DNA of 36,310 bases from an uncultured Prevotellaceae bacterium (GCA_900318115.1 ONJJ01000035.1:1-36310), one strand, 5' to 3'. Counted from the first letter of the stretch, positions 24,556-34,263 are shown. Made by a program: numbers and translations. Notes: generated by a model not told the origin, from the letters alone.

Positions 24556-25668
24556 ATGGCAACATCACTCAAAGTTATCATCAGCGGCGGCGGCACAGGA
24601 GGTCACATCTTCCCTGCATTGTCCATAGCCAATGCCATCCGCGCACTTCGTCCGGAGGCGGAAATCCTGTTCGTCGGTGCCGAAGGCCGCATGGAAATGA
24701 AGCGCGTTCCCGATGCCGGCTACCGCATCGTCGGACTTCCCATCCGTGGTTTCCTGCGTCCTTTGTGGAATCTCGGGAACATTGGTGTCGCCCTTGACTA
24801 CCTCAAGAGCAAGCGTATGGCAAAGAAGTTGCTGCGTGAATTCCAGCCCCAGGTGGCTGTCGGCGTTGGCGGCTACGCAAGCAGTGCCGCCTTAGGAGCG
24901 GCCAACAGCCTGGGGATTCCTACCTTGCTGCAGGAGCAAAATAGTTTTGCGGGGTTGGCCAATAAGCAGTTGGCCAAGAATGCCGCCAAGATATGCGTCG
25001 CCTACGAAGGCATGGAGCGCTTCTTCCCGAAGGATAAGATCATGCTCACAGGCAACCCGGTCCGTCAGTCCCTGCTCGAATGCAAGCTGACGAAGCCCGA
25101 GGCAGTGGAACGCTTAGGATTTGACCCCGTGCGTCCCCTCATCCTCATCATTGGAGGCAGTCTGGGAGCCCGCACCATCAATGAGAGCGTGCTCCAGAAC
25201 CTGCAACTCATCAGCGAGAGCCGTGTGCAGATTGTATGGCAGACAGGAGGCTACTACTTCGAAGACATCAAGCAGAGTCTGGCCGCAAAAGGATGTCCGG
25301 CCAACCTGAAGGTCACCGACTTCATCACCCGCATGGACGAAGCCTACCGCGCTGCTGACCTCGTCATCAGCCGTGCCGGAGCCAGCAGCATCAGTGAGCT
25401 CTGTCTGCTCGGTAAAGCTTCCATTCTCGTGCCTTCGCCCAATGTGGCGGAGGATCATCAGACCCACAACGCCATGGCTCTCGTCCACAAGGATGCCGCC
25501 CTGCTGGTGAAAGATATCGAGGCACGCGAACAGCTCCTCCCGCTGGCAGTCCGGACGGCTCTGGATATTCCGACCCTACAGCGTTTGAGCGCCAATGCCA
25601 AGGCCATGGGACTACCGGACTCCGCCCGCATCATTGCAGAAGAAGTCATCAAGTTAAGTGAAAAGTAA
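24556..25668 (+). CDS. murG: Lipid II synthase MurG (GlcNAc transferase)
   Basis: MurG adds GlcNAc from UDP-GlcNAc to lipid I on the inner face of the membrane, giving lipid II. The 370-residue GT-B protein starts with the glycine-rich ISGGGTGGHIFPALSIANA, has GVGGYASSAALGAA, LLQEQNSFAGLANK, GNPVRQSLL, IIGGSLGARTIN, SRAGASSISEL and SPNVAEDHQTHNA. It probably has its own promoter and is followed 4 bases later by murC. The last residues Ser-Glu-Lys come from an AGTGAAAAGTAA word. Confidence 0.98.
   Translation: MATSLKVIISGGGTGGHIFPALSIANAIRALRPEAEILFVGAEGRMEMKRVPDAGYRIVGLPIRGFLRPLWNLGNIGVALDYLKSKRMAKKLLREFQPQVAVGVGGYASSAALGAANSLGIPTLLQEQNSFAGLANKQLAKNAAKICVAYEGMERFFPKDKIMLTGNPVRQSLLECKLTKPEAVERLGFDPVRPLILIIGGSLGARTINESVLQNLQLISESRVQIVWQTGGYYFEDIKQSLAAKGCPANLKVTDFITRMDEAYRAADLVISRAGASSISELCLLGKASILVPSPNVAEDHQTHNAMALVHKDAALLVKDIEAREQLLPLAVRTALDIPTLQRLSANAKAMGLPDSARIIAEEVIKLSEK
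25657..25668 (+). repeat. AGTGAAAAGTAA word over the murG stop
   Basis: The 12-mer encodes Ser-Glu-Lys-stop and is identical to the one ending the MmeI-like gene on the other strand (4350-4361). In both cases the next gene starts within 1-4 bases. Confidence 0.8.
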
Positions 25669-25672
25669 AGTT

Positions 25673-27046
25673 ATGCAATATACATCAGTTTATTTTATAG
25701 GGATCGGTGGCATCGGAATGAGTGCCATTGCCCGCTATTACCTACAACGGGGGCTCACCGTCGGTGGCTACGACAAGACCCCCACCCCACTCACCCGGGA
25801 GCTGGAGAAGGAAGGGGCACTCATCCACTATGAGGACGATGTCCACCAAATTCCTGAACCTTTCCTGGACGAGACTTCCACGTTGGTTGTCTATACCCCT
25901 GCAATTCCGGCAGAACACACGGAGTTCCAATACTTCATCGCCAATCATTTCGATGTACAGAAGCGTGCACAAGTCTTGGGGACGCTCACGCGCACGCACA
26001 AGGGATTGTGCGTAGCAGGCACGCACGGAAAGACCACCACCAGCAGTATGACCGCCCACTTGCTGCACCAAAGCCATGTGGACTGCAACGCCTTCCTCGG
26101 AGGCATCACCAAGAACTATGGTACGAACTACATCCTCGCGCCCGAAAGCGACTATGTCGTCATCGAGGCCGATGAGTTCGACCGCTCCTTCCACTGGCTA
26201 ACGCCCTTTGCCACAGTCATCACCGCCACGGATCCCGACCACCTGGACATCTATGGCACAGAAGAGGCCTACCTCCAGAGCTTCCGCCACTACTCTGAAC
26301 TCATCCAGCCCGGAGGGTTTCTCGTCCTGCACACAGGGCTGAAGATGCAGCCCAACCCGCCCGCCAGCGTCACCACCTACACTTACTCCCGCGAATCCGG
26401 TGATTTCCACGCCGCCAACGTCCGCATCGGCGGCGGACAGATCTGTTTTGACCTTATTTCGCCCCTCGGCGACATCCGCGACATTGAGCTGGGAGTGCCG
26501 GTGGGAGTGAACATCGAGAATGGCATTGCTGCGATGGCTCTCGCACAGATTGCAGGCCTCACCGCCGAAGAGATCCGCACGGGTATGAAAACCTTTGGAG
26601 GTGTGGACCGCCGCTTCGACTTTCATGTGAGGAACGCCCACAAGGCCTACCTCAGCGACTATGCACACCACCCCGAAGAAATCCGTGCCAGCATCCAGAG
26701 CATTCGTGAGGTTTATCCCGGCAAACGAATCGTAGGCATCTTCCAGCCGCATCTCTATACCCGAACCCGCGACTTCTACCGCGAGTTCGCCGATGCCCTC
26801 TCACAACTGGACGAGGTCATCCTGACAGAAATCTATCCTGCCCGCGAGCAGCCCATTCCTGGCATCGACAGCCAACTCATACTCGACAACCTGCGTCCCG
26901 GAGTGCCTCACCGCCTCATCCAGAAGAAAGACGTACTCGACGCCGTCCGCCATACGGAATTCGACGTACTCATCACCCTTGGTGCCGGAGACCTCGACAA
27001 TTATGCCGACGAGATAGCAAAGATCGTTGAAAAAGAGAATAGTTAA
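25673..27046 (+). CDS. murC: UDP-MurNAc:L-alanine ligase
   Basis: MurC adds L-Ala to UDP-MurNAc, starting the stem peptide. From the ATG at 25673 it has 457 residues; a GTG at 25658 inside the murG end is less likely. Motifs are VYFIGIGGIGMSAIARYY at the N-terminus, SDxxxTxxT replaced by YDKTPTPLT, the ATP loop AGTHGKTTTSSM, EADEFDRSFHWL, ATDPDHLDIY, DYAHHPEEI and FQPHLYTRTRDF. It is coupled to murG by a 4-base gap, and ftsQ follows after 56 bases. Confidence 0.98.
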   Translation: MQYTSVYFIGIGGIGMSAIARYYLQRGLTVGGYDKTPTPLTRELEKEGALIHYEDDVHQIPEPFLDETSTLVVYTPAIPAEHTEFQYFIANHFDVQKRAQVLGTLTRTHKGLCVAGTHGKTTTSSMTAHLLHQSHVDCNAFLGGITKNYGTNYILAPESDYVVIEADEFDRSFHWLTPFATVITATDPDHLDIYGTEEAYLQSFRHYSELIQPGGFLVLHTGLKMQPNPPASVTTYTYSRESGDFHAANVRIGGGQICFDLISPLGDIRDIELGVPVGVNIENGIAAMALAQIAGLTAEEIRTGMKTFGGVDRRFDFHVRNAHKAYLSDYAHHPEEIRASIQSIREVYPGKRIVGIFQPHLYTRTRDFYREFADALSQLDEVILTEIYPAREQPIPGIDSQLILDNLRPGVPHRLIQKKDVLDAVRHTEFDVLITLGAGDLDNYADEIAKIVEKENS

Positions 27047-27102
27047 TAAGCCAGTCGGTGTAAAGTCCGAGTAATCTTTGCCTAACATAACAACAAGAGT
27101 CT

Positions 27103-27849
27103 ATGCAAAAGAGTTCCATACTGAAAACCATACTGAAGCTGCTCGTCTTCCTTGGACTGGCAGGTTACCTGACCTATGCCATCCTGGATTTCAATCGCCC
27201 GGCCCACAGTCCTGAGTGTACGGGGTTGGATATCATCATCAAAGACGAGCAGTGTACGGATTTTATCAATGAAAACGAGATCCGTGAGTTATTGGTGAGC
27301 AAGAAACTCTTTCCCGAAGGCAAGGCATTGGACGACATCGACCTCACCAACCTCGAGAAGGTGCTCACCGCCAGCCCATACATCGACGAGGCACTCTGCT
27401 TCAAGACCGCAGAAGGCCGTGTTGCCATACACCTGACGCCTCGCGTGCCAGTGCTGCATGTCCTCAACAGTGAAGGCGAGGACTTCTACATTGACAACCG
27501 CGGAGGCACCATGCCGCGCGGCCACCATACCATAGACTTGTTGGTCATGACGGGCAACGTCCCCAGCGCCAAGGCAGGTCCCCTCTATAGCAATATGGGC
27601 AAACGGCTGGGCAGCGACCCCTACTGGAGCCGTCAGATTCAGGAAATACATGTCCGCCCTGATGGCGACATCGAGCTCACCCCTATAGCAGGAGACTTCA
27701 CCATCCTGCTCGGTGACACCTCCAACCTCGACGACAAACTCAGCCGCATGCGCACCTTCTATTCCGAGGGACTCGACAAAGCCGGCTGGAACCGCTATCG
27801 CCTTATCAACCTGAAGTTCTCCGGACAAGTAGTTGCAGAACGCAGATAA
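27103..27849 (+). CDS. ftsQ: Cell division protein FtsQ
   Basis: FtsQ bridges early and late divisome proteins from the periplasmic side. The 248-residue protein has a short cytoplasmic tail, one membrane helix (about 10-28) and a periplasmic part with a POTRA-like segment containing INENEIRELLVSKKLFPEGKALDDIDLTNLEKVLTASP, then YIDNRGGTMP and a beta-rich C-terminus. This matches Bacteroidetes FtsQ in size and position, directly before ftsA. Sequence conservation in this family is low, so the call relies partly on gene order. The stop codon falls within the first octamer-like unit of the ftsA leader. Confidence 0.9.
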   Translation: MQKSSILKTILKLLVFLGLAGYLTYAILDFNRPAHSPECTGLDIIIKDEQCTDFINENEIRELLVSKKLFPEGKALDDIDLTNLEKVLTASPYIDEALCFKTAEGRVAIHLTPRVPVLHVLNSEGEDFYIDNRGGTMPRGHHTIDLLVMTGNVPSAKAGPLYSNMGKRLGSDPYWSRQIQEIHVRPDGDIELTPIAGDFTILLGDTSNLDDKLSRMRTFYSEGLDKAGWNRYRLINLKFSGQVVAERR

Positions 27850-27852
27850 ATT

Positions 27853-27880
27853 CGCAAATCCGTAAATTCGTAAATCGTCA
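27853..27880 (+). repeat. CGTAAATC octamer repeat in the ftsA leader
   Basis: Three units CGCAAATC, CGTAAATT and CGTAAATC occupy 27853-27876, then a partial GTCA; the ATG is at 27887. The ftsQ stop TAA sits just before. Confidence 0.85.
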
Positions 27881-27886
27881 TATACT

Positions 27887-29302
27887 ATGGGAGTTGAAAA
27901 GAACATCGTTGCCATTGAGCTCGGTTCCTCGTCCGTCCGAGCCATCGTCGGGCAGAAGAAGCCCGATGGAAGCCTGCAAGTGATAGGCTTCGAGAAGGAA
28001 AACGCCCCCGACAGCATTCACAAGGGCGTCGTTTATAACATCGACAAGACCGTACAAGCCATCGTCAGCGTCAAGAAACGCCTGGAAGAACATGGACATT
28101 TTATCATTGACCGCGTCTGCGTAGGCGTCAGCGGGCAGTCACTCCACAGCGTGGCCAACAGCGTCCATCGCCAGTTCGACATTAAGGTGACCGTCAGCGA
28201 CGAGATTGTCGACAACCTGCTCGATGAGAACCGTGCACAGGCCTACCCGGGGTTGGAAATTCTCGACGTCGTGCCTCAGGAGTACCGTGTGGGCTCCAGC
28301 CTTACCCACGAGCCCGTAGGCATCATGGCCGACCGCATCGAGGGCTACTACAAGAATATAGTCGCCCGCAAGTCCCTGCGCGAGAGCATCGGACGATGCC
28401 TGCAAGGCGCCAAGCTGGAGGTCGCCGACTACTTCATCGCTCCCCTCTTGCTTTCCAGCTACATACTGACCGACACCGAGAAGCGCTCCGGCTGCGCACT
28501 CGTGGACTTCGGAGCAGAAACCACCACCGTGGCAGTGTATGAGAAAAACATCCTGCGCCACCTGGCAGTGATACCCCTTGGGGGCAGCAACCTCACCACC
28601 GATATCGCCAACAGCCTCCACATCGAGTACGAGGAGGCCGAGAAGCTCAAGCTAACCTATGGCTCTGCCTACACTGACGAGGAACAGATAGATGCTGCAC
28701 GCACCATTAATATTTCCAACGACCGGACCATCGAACTGAAGAAGCTGCTCAACCTCATCGAGGCTCGCCAGCAAGAAATCCTGGCCAACGTCTGGGAGCA
28801 GATCAAGGACTATTCCGAACGCCTGCTGGCCGGCGTCTTCTTCACGGGCGGTGCTGCCAATATTCCCAACCTGGAGACTGCCTTCGTCCTGTACCATCAC
28901 TTCGACAAAGTGAAGACTCGTATGATGCCCGCGTCCACGGAGTACACCACCTCCCTGAAGCTCGATCCACAGATCACGACCATCGCCACACTCGTGGCAA
29001 TGCTGCGCCGCGGCGATCAGGAGTGCACCAGCGAGCGCCACGAACCCACAGACCTCTTTGACCAGGTGGCGGAGGAAGACCCCACGCCCGCAAAGCCCAC
29101 CGAGCCCTCGGCTGGAACAGGTGTCGTGCGCGAAGCCAAACCCACGGCAGAGCCCGAGGCGGAACCCGCCGCCGACACAGCGACAGAACCGGCCGCAGAA
29201 CCCGTGCACGAGGAACCCAAGGAGCCCAAAAAGCCCGGTGCCTTCAAGCGCTTTTTCAAGAAAGTGTCCGATGCCCTCGAAGGCCTCGTGGAAGAGAAGT
29301 AA
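27887..29302 (+). CDS. ftsA: Cell division protein FtsA
   Basis: FtsA is an actin-like ATPase that ties FtsZ to the membrane and recruits later proteins. The 471-residue protein has the phosphate loop IVAIELGSSSVRAIVG, the SHS2-type domain, CALVDFGAETTTVAVYEKN, IPLGGSNLTTDIA and FFTGGAANIPNLE. After residue 390 comes a low-complexity linker of Pro, Ala, Glu and Thr (about 55 residues), ending in a basic amphipathic helix KKPGAFKRFFKKVSDALEGL that should be the membrane-targeting sequence. A long linker of this kind is seen in several Bacteroidetes FtsA. ftsZ follows after 37 bases. Confidence 0.97.
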   Translation: MGVEKNIVAIELGSSSVRAIVGQKKPDGSLQVIGFEKENAPDSIHKGVVYNIDKTVQAIVSVKKRLEEHGHFIIDRVCVGVSGQSLHSVANSVHRQFDIKVTVSDEIVDNLLDENRAQAYPGLEILDVVPQEYRVGSSLTHEPVGIMADRIEGYYKNIVARKSLRESIGRCLQGAKLEVADYFIAPLLLSSYILTDTEKRSGCALVDFGAETTTVAVYEKNILRHLAVIPLGGSNLTTDIANSLHIEYEEAEKLKLTYGSAYTDEEQIDAARTINISNDRTIELKKLLNLIEARQQEILANVWEQIKDYSERLLAGVFFTGGAANIPNLETAFVLYHHFDKVKTRMMPASTEYTTSLKLDPQITTIATLVAMLRRGDQECTSERHEPTDLFDQVAEEDPTPAKPTEPSAGTGVVREAKPTAEPEAEPAADTATEPAAEPVHEEPKEPKKPGAFKRFFKKVSDALEGLVEEK

Positions 29303-29305
29303 TCC

Positions 29306-29340
29306 CGTTAAATGTTAATCCGTTAATCGTTAATCTGTTA
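29306..29340 (+). repeat. GTTAATC-type tandem repeat running into the ftsZ start codon
   Basis: Units CGTTAAAT, GTTAATC, CGTTAATC, GTTAATC and TGTTATGG follow each other, so the ATG at 29340 lies within the last degenerate unit. This is the same design as the GTAAATC repeats with an exchanged core. Confidence 0.85.
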
Positions 29341-30674
29341 TGGCAGACTCATATAACTCCGAGACGGGAGGCATCCAGTTCAACCTCCAGGTCAACAATC
29401 CCAGTATCATCAAGGTCGTAGGCGTCGGAGGCGGCGGTGGCAATGCAGTCACCCACATGTACAACGAGGGAATCCACGATGTCACCTACGTCCTCTGCAA
29501 CACCGACAACAAGGCGCTCACCGATTCTCCCGTGCCCAACAAACTGCAGATGGGCGAAGGACTCGGCGCCGGCAACAAGCCCGAGAAAGGTCGTCAGGCA
29601 GCCCTCGAGTCCATCGAGCAAATCAAGCAACTCTTCACCGACGGCACACGTATGGCCTTCATCACCGCAGGCATGGGTGGCGGCACCGGCACCGGCGCAG
29701 CACCCATCGTGGCCCAGTGCGCGCGTGAGATGGACATCCTCACCGTGGGCATCGTCACCATCCCCTTCCGCTTCGAGGGCCACAAGAAAATCGACCAGGC
29801 GCTCGACGGCGTGGAGGAGATGTCCAAGCACGTCGATGCACTGCTCGTCATCAACAACGAACTCCTCCGCCAGATCTATCCCGAACTCACCGTGCTCAAT
29901 GGCTTTGCCAAGGCCGACGACACCCTCAGCGTGGCCGCCAAGAGCATCGCCGAGATCATCACCATGCGAGGCATCATCAACCTCGACTTCCAGGATGTCA
30001 AGACCGTGCTCAAGGATGGTGGCGTCGCCATCATGTCCACTGGCTATGGCGAGGGCGAGAACCGCGTCACCAAAGCCTTCCAGGAAGCACTCCACAGCCC
30101 CCTGCTCAACAACAACGACATCTATAACTCCAAGAAGGTCCTCTTCTACATCTCCTTCAGCCGCAGCAACGAGAACGACCAGCTGACCATGGAAGAGATG
30201 AACGAGGTCAACGACTTCATGGCCAAGTTCCAGCAGGAGACTCTCGAGACCAAGTGGGGCATGGGCATCGACGACAGCCTCGGCAACAAGGTAAAAATCA
30301 CCCTCCTTGCATCTGGCTTCGGGCTCCAGAACATCCCGGGCATGGAGGAAGTGGAGCGCAAGCGCACACGCGAGGAAGAAGAGGAAATGCGCAAGCGCGA
30401 GGAACTGCGCGAGCAGAACGAGGACCGCCGCCGCATCTACTACACCGATGAGGAGAGCCGCCCCCAGAAACCGCGCCGCCAGATTTTCATCTTCAGCGAG
30501 AAAGACCTCGACAACGACGACATTATCTCCATGGTCGAATCCACCCCCACCGCCGAACGCAACAAGGCAGAGCTCAAGCGCATCCAGGAGAAAGCCGGCA
30601 AGGACGTTGGCGCCATCTCCGAAGCCTCCTCGTCCGATGCCTCCGGAGCCATCGATTTCACGATCACCTTCTGA
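29340..30674 (+). CDS. ftsZ: Cell division GTPase FtsZ
   Basis: FtsZ polymerises into the ring that organises septation. The 444-residue protein has GVGGGGGNAVTHM, CNTDNKAL, the tubulin signature GMGGGTGTGAAPIVAQ (near 110-125), and NLDFQDVKTVLKDGGVAIMSTG. The globular core ends near residue 320. The C-terminal tail is highly charged (KRTREEEEEMRKREE and more) and long. It ends in a conserved-looking terminal peptide GAIDFTITF that should bind FtsA. Codons end mostly in C or G, as in gyrB. The terminator for the cluster lies inside the end of the convergent recO gene. Confidence 0.98.
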   Translation: MADSYNSETGGIQFNLQVNNPSIIKVVGVGGGGGNAVTHMYNEGIHDVTYVLCNTDNKALTDSPVPNKLQMGEGLGAGNKPEKGRQAALESIEQIKQLFTDGTRMAFITAGMGGGTGTGAAPIVAQCAREMDILTVGIVTIPFRFEGHKKIDQALDGVEEMSKHVDALLVINNELLRQIYPELTVLNGFAKADDTLSVAAKSIAEIITMRGIINLDFQDVKTVLKDGGVAIMSTGYGEGENRVTKAFQEALHSPLLNNNDIYNSKKVLFYISFSRSNENDQLTMEEMNEVNDFMAKFQQETLETKWGMGIDDSLGNKVKITLLASGFGLQNIPGMEEVERKRTREEEEEMRKREELREQNEDRRRIYYTDEESRPQKPRRQIFIFSEKDLDNDDIISMVESTPTAERNKAELKRIQEKAGKDVGAISEASSSDASGAIDFTITF

Positions 30675-30678
30675 TCAT

Positions 30679-31398
30679 CTACTCAAAGACCTCGGCCAAC
30701 ACGCCGAGGCTTTTTATTTCCGGAAATTCCGGGATGTGCAGGCGATAGAAGAGGACGATGAGCTCGAGCGCCCGCCGGCGTGCATTCCTGTTCAGGCGCA
30801 CAGCGCGCATCGAGCGGTAGTCCATACGCAGGAACTTCTGCACCAGCGCCGCCTCGGCGGGCTCTATATAAAAAGGATACGCGGGGCGCGCGCGCACGAA
30901 GGAGGCCGCCTGCAAGTCGAAGTAGGCACCCTCCGTCCAGTCGTCCACGTTCGGCAGGAAGCCCAGGAAGCGGGAGAGGTGCAGCAGGAAGACCACATGG
31001 AAGTTGGCATACCGCTCCTCGGCAGCGTCCAGCCACTGCAGGCTGCTGACGAGGAAGTCGAAGAGGGCGCCGTTCTCCTGTTCCGAGGCCAGGGCGTGGG
31101 ACAGGAACTCCGCCAGGAACAGGCCCATTGTCGTCTTCACGGGCTGGAACGGGAGGTCATGCCAGGGCTGCCACAACGTCACCTCCTGCGGCTTCTGGAA
31201 ATTCATCCTCAGCCGTGGCTCCCACAGAATGTCCACCAGCGCCAGCGGCTGCCACACACTGGCCCGCAACCCCTGCTTGCCATTGCGCGGCAGGCGGACA
31301 ATGAAGGGGACGGTCCCCGACGTCTCCGTGAAGACGTTGAGGATCACCTGCTGGTCGCCGTAGCGCAGGGAACGGAGGACGATGCCGTGGGAGTGCAT
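30679..31398 (-). CDS. recO: DNA repair protein RecO
   Basis: RecO helps RecR and RecF load RecA on SSB-coated DNA. The 239-residue protein has an N-terminal OB-fold with HGIVLRSLRYGDQQVILNVFTETSGTVPFIVRLPR, and a helical C-terminal part with HLSRFLGFLPN and FYRLHIPEFPEIKSLGVLAEVF, as in Bacteroidales RecO. The zinc-binding cysteines of some RecO proteins are absent. Only 4 bases separate its stop from that of ftsZ, and the ftsZ terminator overlaps its last codons. It diverges from tRNA-Glu. Confidence 0.93.
   Translation of the reverse strand: MHSHGIVLRSLRYGDQQVILNVFTETSGTVPFIVRLPRNGKQGLRASVWQPLALVDILWEPRLRMNFQKPQEVTLWQPWHDLPFQPVKTTMGLFLAEFLSHALASEQENGALFDFLVSSLQWLDAAEERYANFHVVFLLHLSRFLGFLPNVDDWTEGAYFDLQAASFVRARPAYPFYIEPAEAALVQKFLRMDYRSMRAVRLNRNARRRALELIVLFYRLHIPEFPEIKSLGVLAEVFE
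30690..30719 (+). terminator. Terminator of the dcw cluster, inside the 3' end of recO
   Basis: CCTCGGC (30690-30696) pairs with GCCGAGG (30703-30709) with a 6-base loop, followed by CTTTTTATTT. It lies 16 bases after the ftsZ stop but within the last recO codons. Confidence 0.8.
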
Positions 31399-31417
31399 TT
31401 TTCTGAATTTTACGATG

Positions 31418-31425
31418 CAAAAGTA
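31418..31425 (-). promoter_or_regulatory. Promoter -7 element of recO
   Basis: On the minus strand TACTTTTG matches TAnnTTTG, about 20 bases before the recO ATG. No -33 TTTG is visible at the expected distance. Confidence 0.5.
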
Positions 31426-31496
31426 GCAAAAAACTTTGGGATAAGGACATAATGGGGCCTAAAATCCACTATTTTGCAACATTTTTTGTGGAAATA

Positions 31497-31528
31497 TTTG
31501 GCAGAACCGAAAATTTGCCGTACCTTTG
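31497..31528 (+). promoter_or_regulatory. Strong consensus promoter for tRNA-Glu and rpsT
   Basis: TTTG (31497-31500), exactly 20 bases, then TACCTTTG (31521-31528): both elements match the Bacteroidetes consensus fully. It is the best promoter in the window. Confidence 0.8.
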
Positions 31529-31536
31529 CACCCGCA

Positions 31537-31568
31537 AATCACACCACGGAATGTTAAGGCGTGTGATT
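31537..31568 (+). other. Leader hairpin upstream of tRNA-Glu
   Basis: AATCACAC (31537-31544) and GTGTGATT (31561-31568) are perfect 8-base arms with a 16-base loop, starting about 8 bases after the -7 box and ending 11 bases before the tRNA. It may mark RNase processing of the tRNA-rpsT transcript. Confidence 0.5.
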
Positions 31569-31579
31569 CAAGCAAGGCT

Positions 31580-31651
31580 GGTCCATTCGTCTATCGGTTA
31601 GGACGAGAGATTTTCATTCTCTAAAGAGCAGTTCGACTCTGCTATGGACTA
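31580..31651 (+). tRNA. tRNA-Glu (anticodon UUC)
   Basis: The 72 bases fold into a cloverleaf: acceptor GGTCCAT/ATGGACT with a G-T first pair, D arm GTCT/GGAC, anticodon arm AGAGA-TTTTCAT-TCTCT giving TTC, and T arm AGCAG-TTCGACT-CTGCT. The discriminator is A and CCA is not encoded. It lies between a strong promoter and rpsT, with which it is probably cotranscribed and then cut out. Confidence 0.95.
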
Positions 31652-31654
31652 CAA

Positions 31655-31688
31655 TAAATCGAAAATGTAAATCGTCAAATCGTAAATA
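31655..31688 (+). repeat. GTAAATC-type repeat between tRNA-Glu and rpsT
   Basis: Units TAAATC, TGTAAATC, GTCAAATC and GTAAATA follow one another up to 4 bases before the rpsT ATG at 31692, the same word family as before mraY, ftsW and ftsA. Confidence 0.8.
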
Positions 31689-31691
31689 GAA

Positions 31692-31946
31692 ATGGCAAAT
31701 CATAAGTCATCAATCAAGAGAATCCGTCAGGAGCAGAAGCGCCGCCTCCACAACCGCTACTACGCCAAGGCCATGCGCGCTGCAGTCCGCAAGCTCCGTG
31801 CCACTACCGAAAAGGCAGAGGCCGAGAAGCAGTATCCCGTCGTGCAGAAGATGCTCGACAAACTCGCTAAGACAAACACCATCCACAAGAACAAGGCTGC
31901 CAATCTGAAGTCCAAGTTGGCACGCTATATCCAGAAGTTGGCTTAA
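31692..31946 (+). CDS. rpsT: 30S ribosomal protein S20
   Basis: The 84-residue basic protein has the S20 pattern [22 protein letters not shown] at the start and [18 protein letters not shown] at the end. It binds 16S rRNA early in small-subunit assembly. It is placed right after tRNA-Glu, as in other Bacteroidales, with a repeat-filled leader in between and a strong terminator (32018-32052) downstream. Confidence 0.98.
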   Translation: MANHKSSIKRIRQEQKRRLHNRYYAKAMRAAVRKLRATTEKAEAEKQYPVVQKMLDKLAKTNTIHKNKAANLKSKLARYIQKLA

Positions 31947-32017
31947 ATCTCCGTTTCATCAGTTCATATACTGGTAAAACAATAGTCCATAGCAAATAGC
32001 ACATAGATTTCTGTTGG

Positions 32018-32052
32018 AGGGCAGTGAACCGCGAGGTTCGCTGCTCTTTTTT
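32018..32052 (+). terminator. Terminator of the tRNA-Glu/rpsT transcript
   Basis: AGGGCAGTGAACC pairs with GGTTCGCTGCTC around a GCGA loop (one G-T pair) and is followed by TTTTTT, a strong intrinsic terminator. Confidence 0.85.
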
Positions 32053-32081
32053 GTGCCGCCGAGGCCATTTTTTCCACTTTT

Positions 32082-32097
32082 TACGCGCGTGCGCGCG
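32082..32097. other. 16-bp alternating pyrimidine-purine tract upstream of gyrB
   Basis: TACGCGCGTGCGCGCG alternates strictly and is mostly CG, the type of sequence that adopts Z-DNA under negative supercoiling. It ends 17 bases before the gyrB -33 position. Confidence 0.6.
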
Positions 32098-32114
32098 AAA
32101 AACTCTCTCCGAAA

Positions 32115-32146
32115 TTTCGTAGATTGTCTTTTTTTTATTAATTTTG
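32115..32146 (+). promoter_or_regulatory. Promoter of gyrB
   Basis: TTTC (32115-32118), 20 bases, then TAATTTTG (32139-32146), an exact -7 match. The leader is about 80 bases and holds small hairpins such as GGGCTctgAGCCC. Confidence 0.6.
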
Positions 32147-32189
32147 CGCCGCAAAACGGGCTCTGAGCCCCTATAGGCACCCCTTATGA

Positions 32190-34196
<2,007 letters not shown>

Positions 34197-34263
34197 CGCC
34201 CGTTACCCACCCCCAGACATTCCAGGTTACCAGCGGACTTCTGTCCACATCACTTTTTTCGAC

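Noticed and set aside
30307-31452. Open frame of 381 codons crossing the ftsZ end and recO on the plus strand
   Set aside because: Its first part is a shifted frame of ftsZ and the rest is antisense to recO. It also runs through the dcw terminator.
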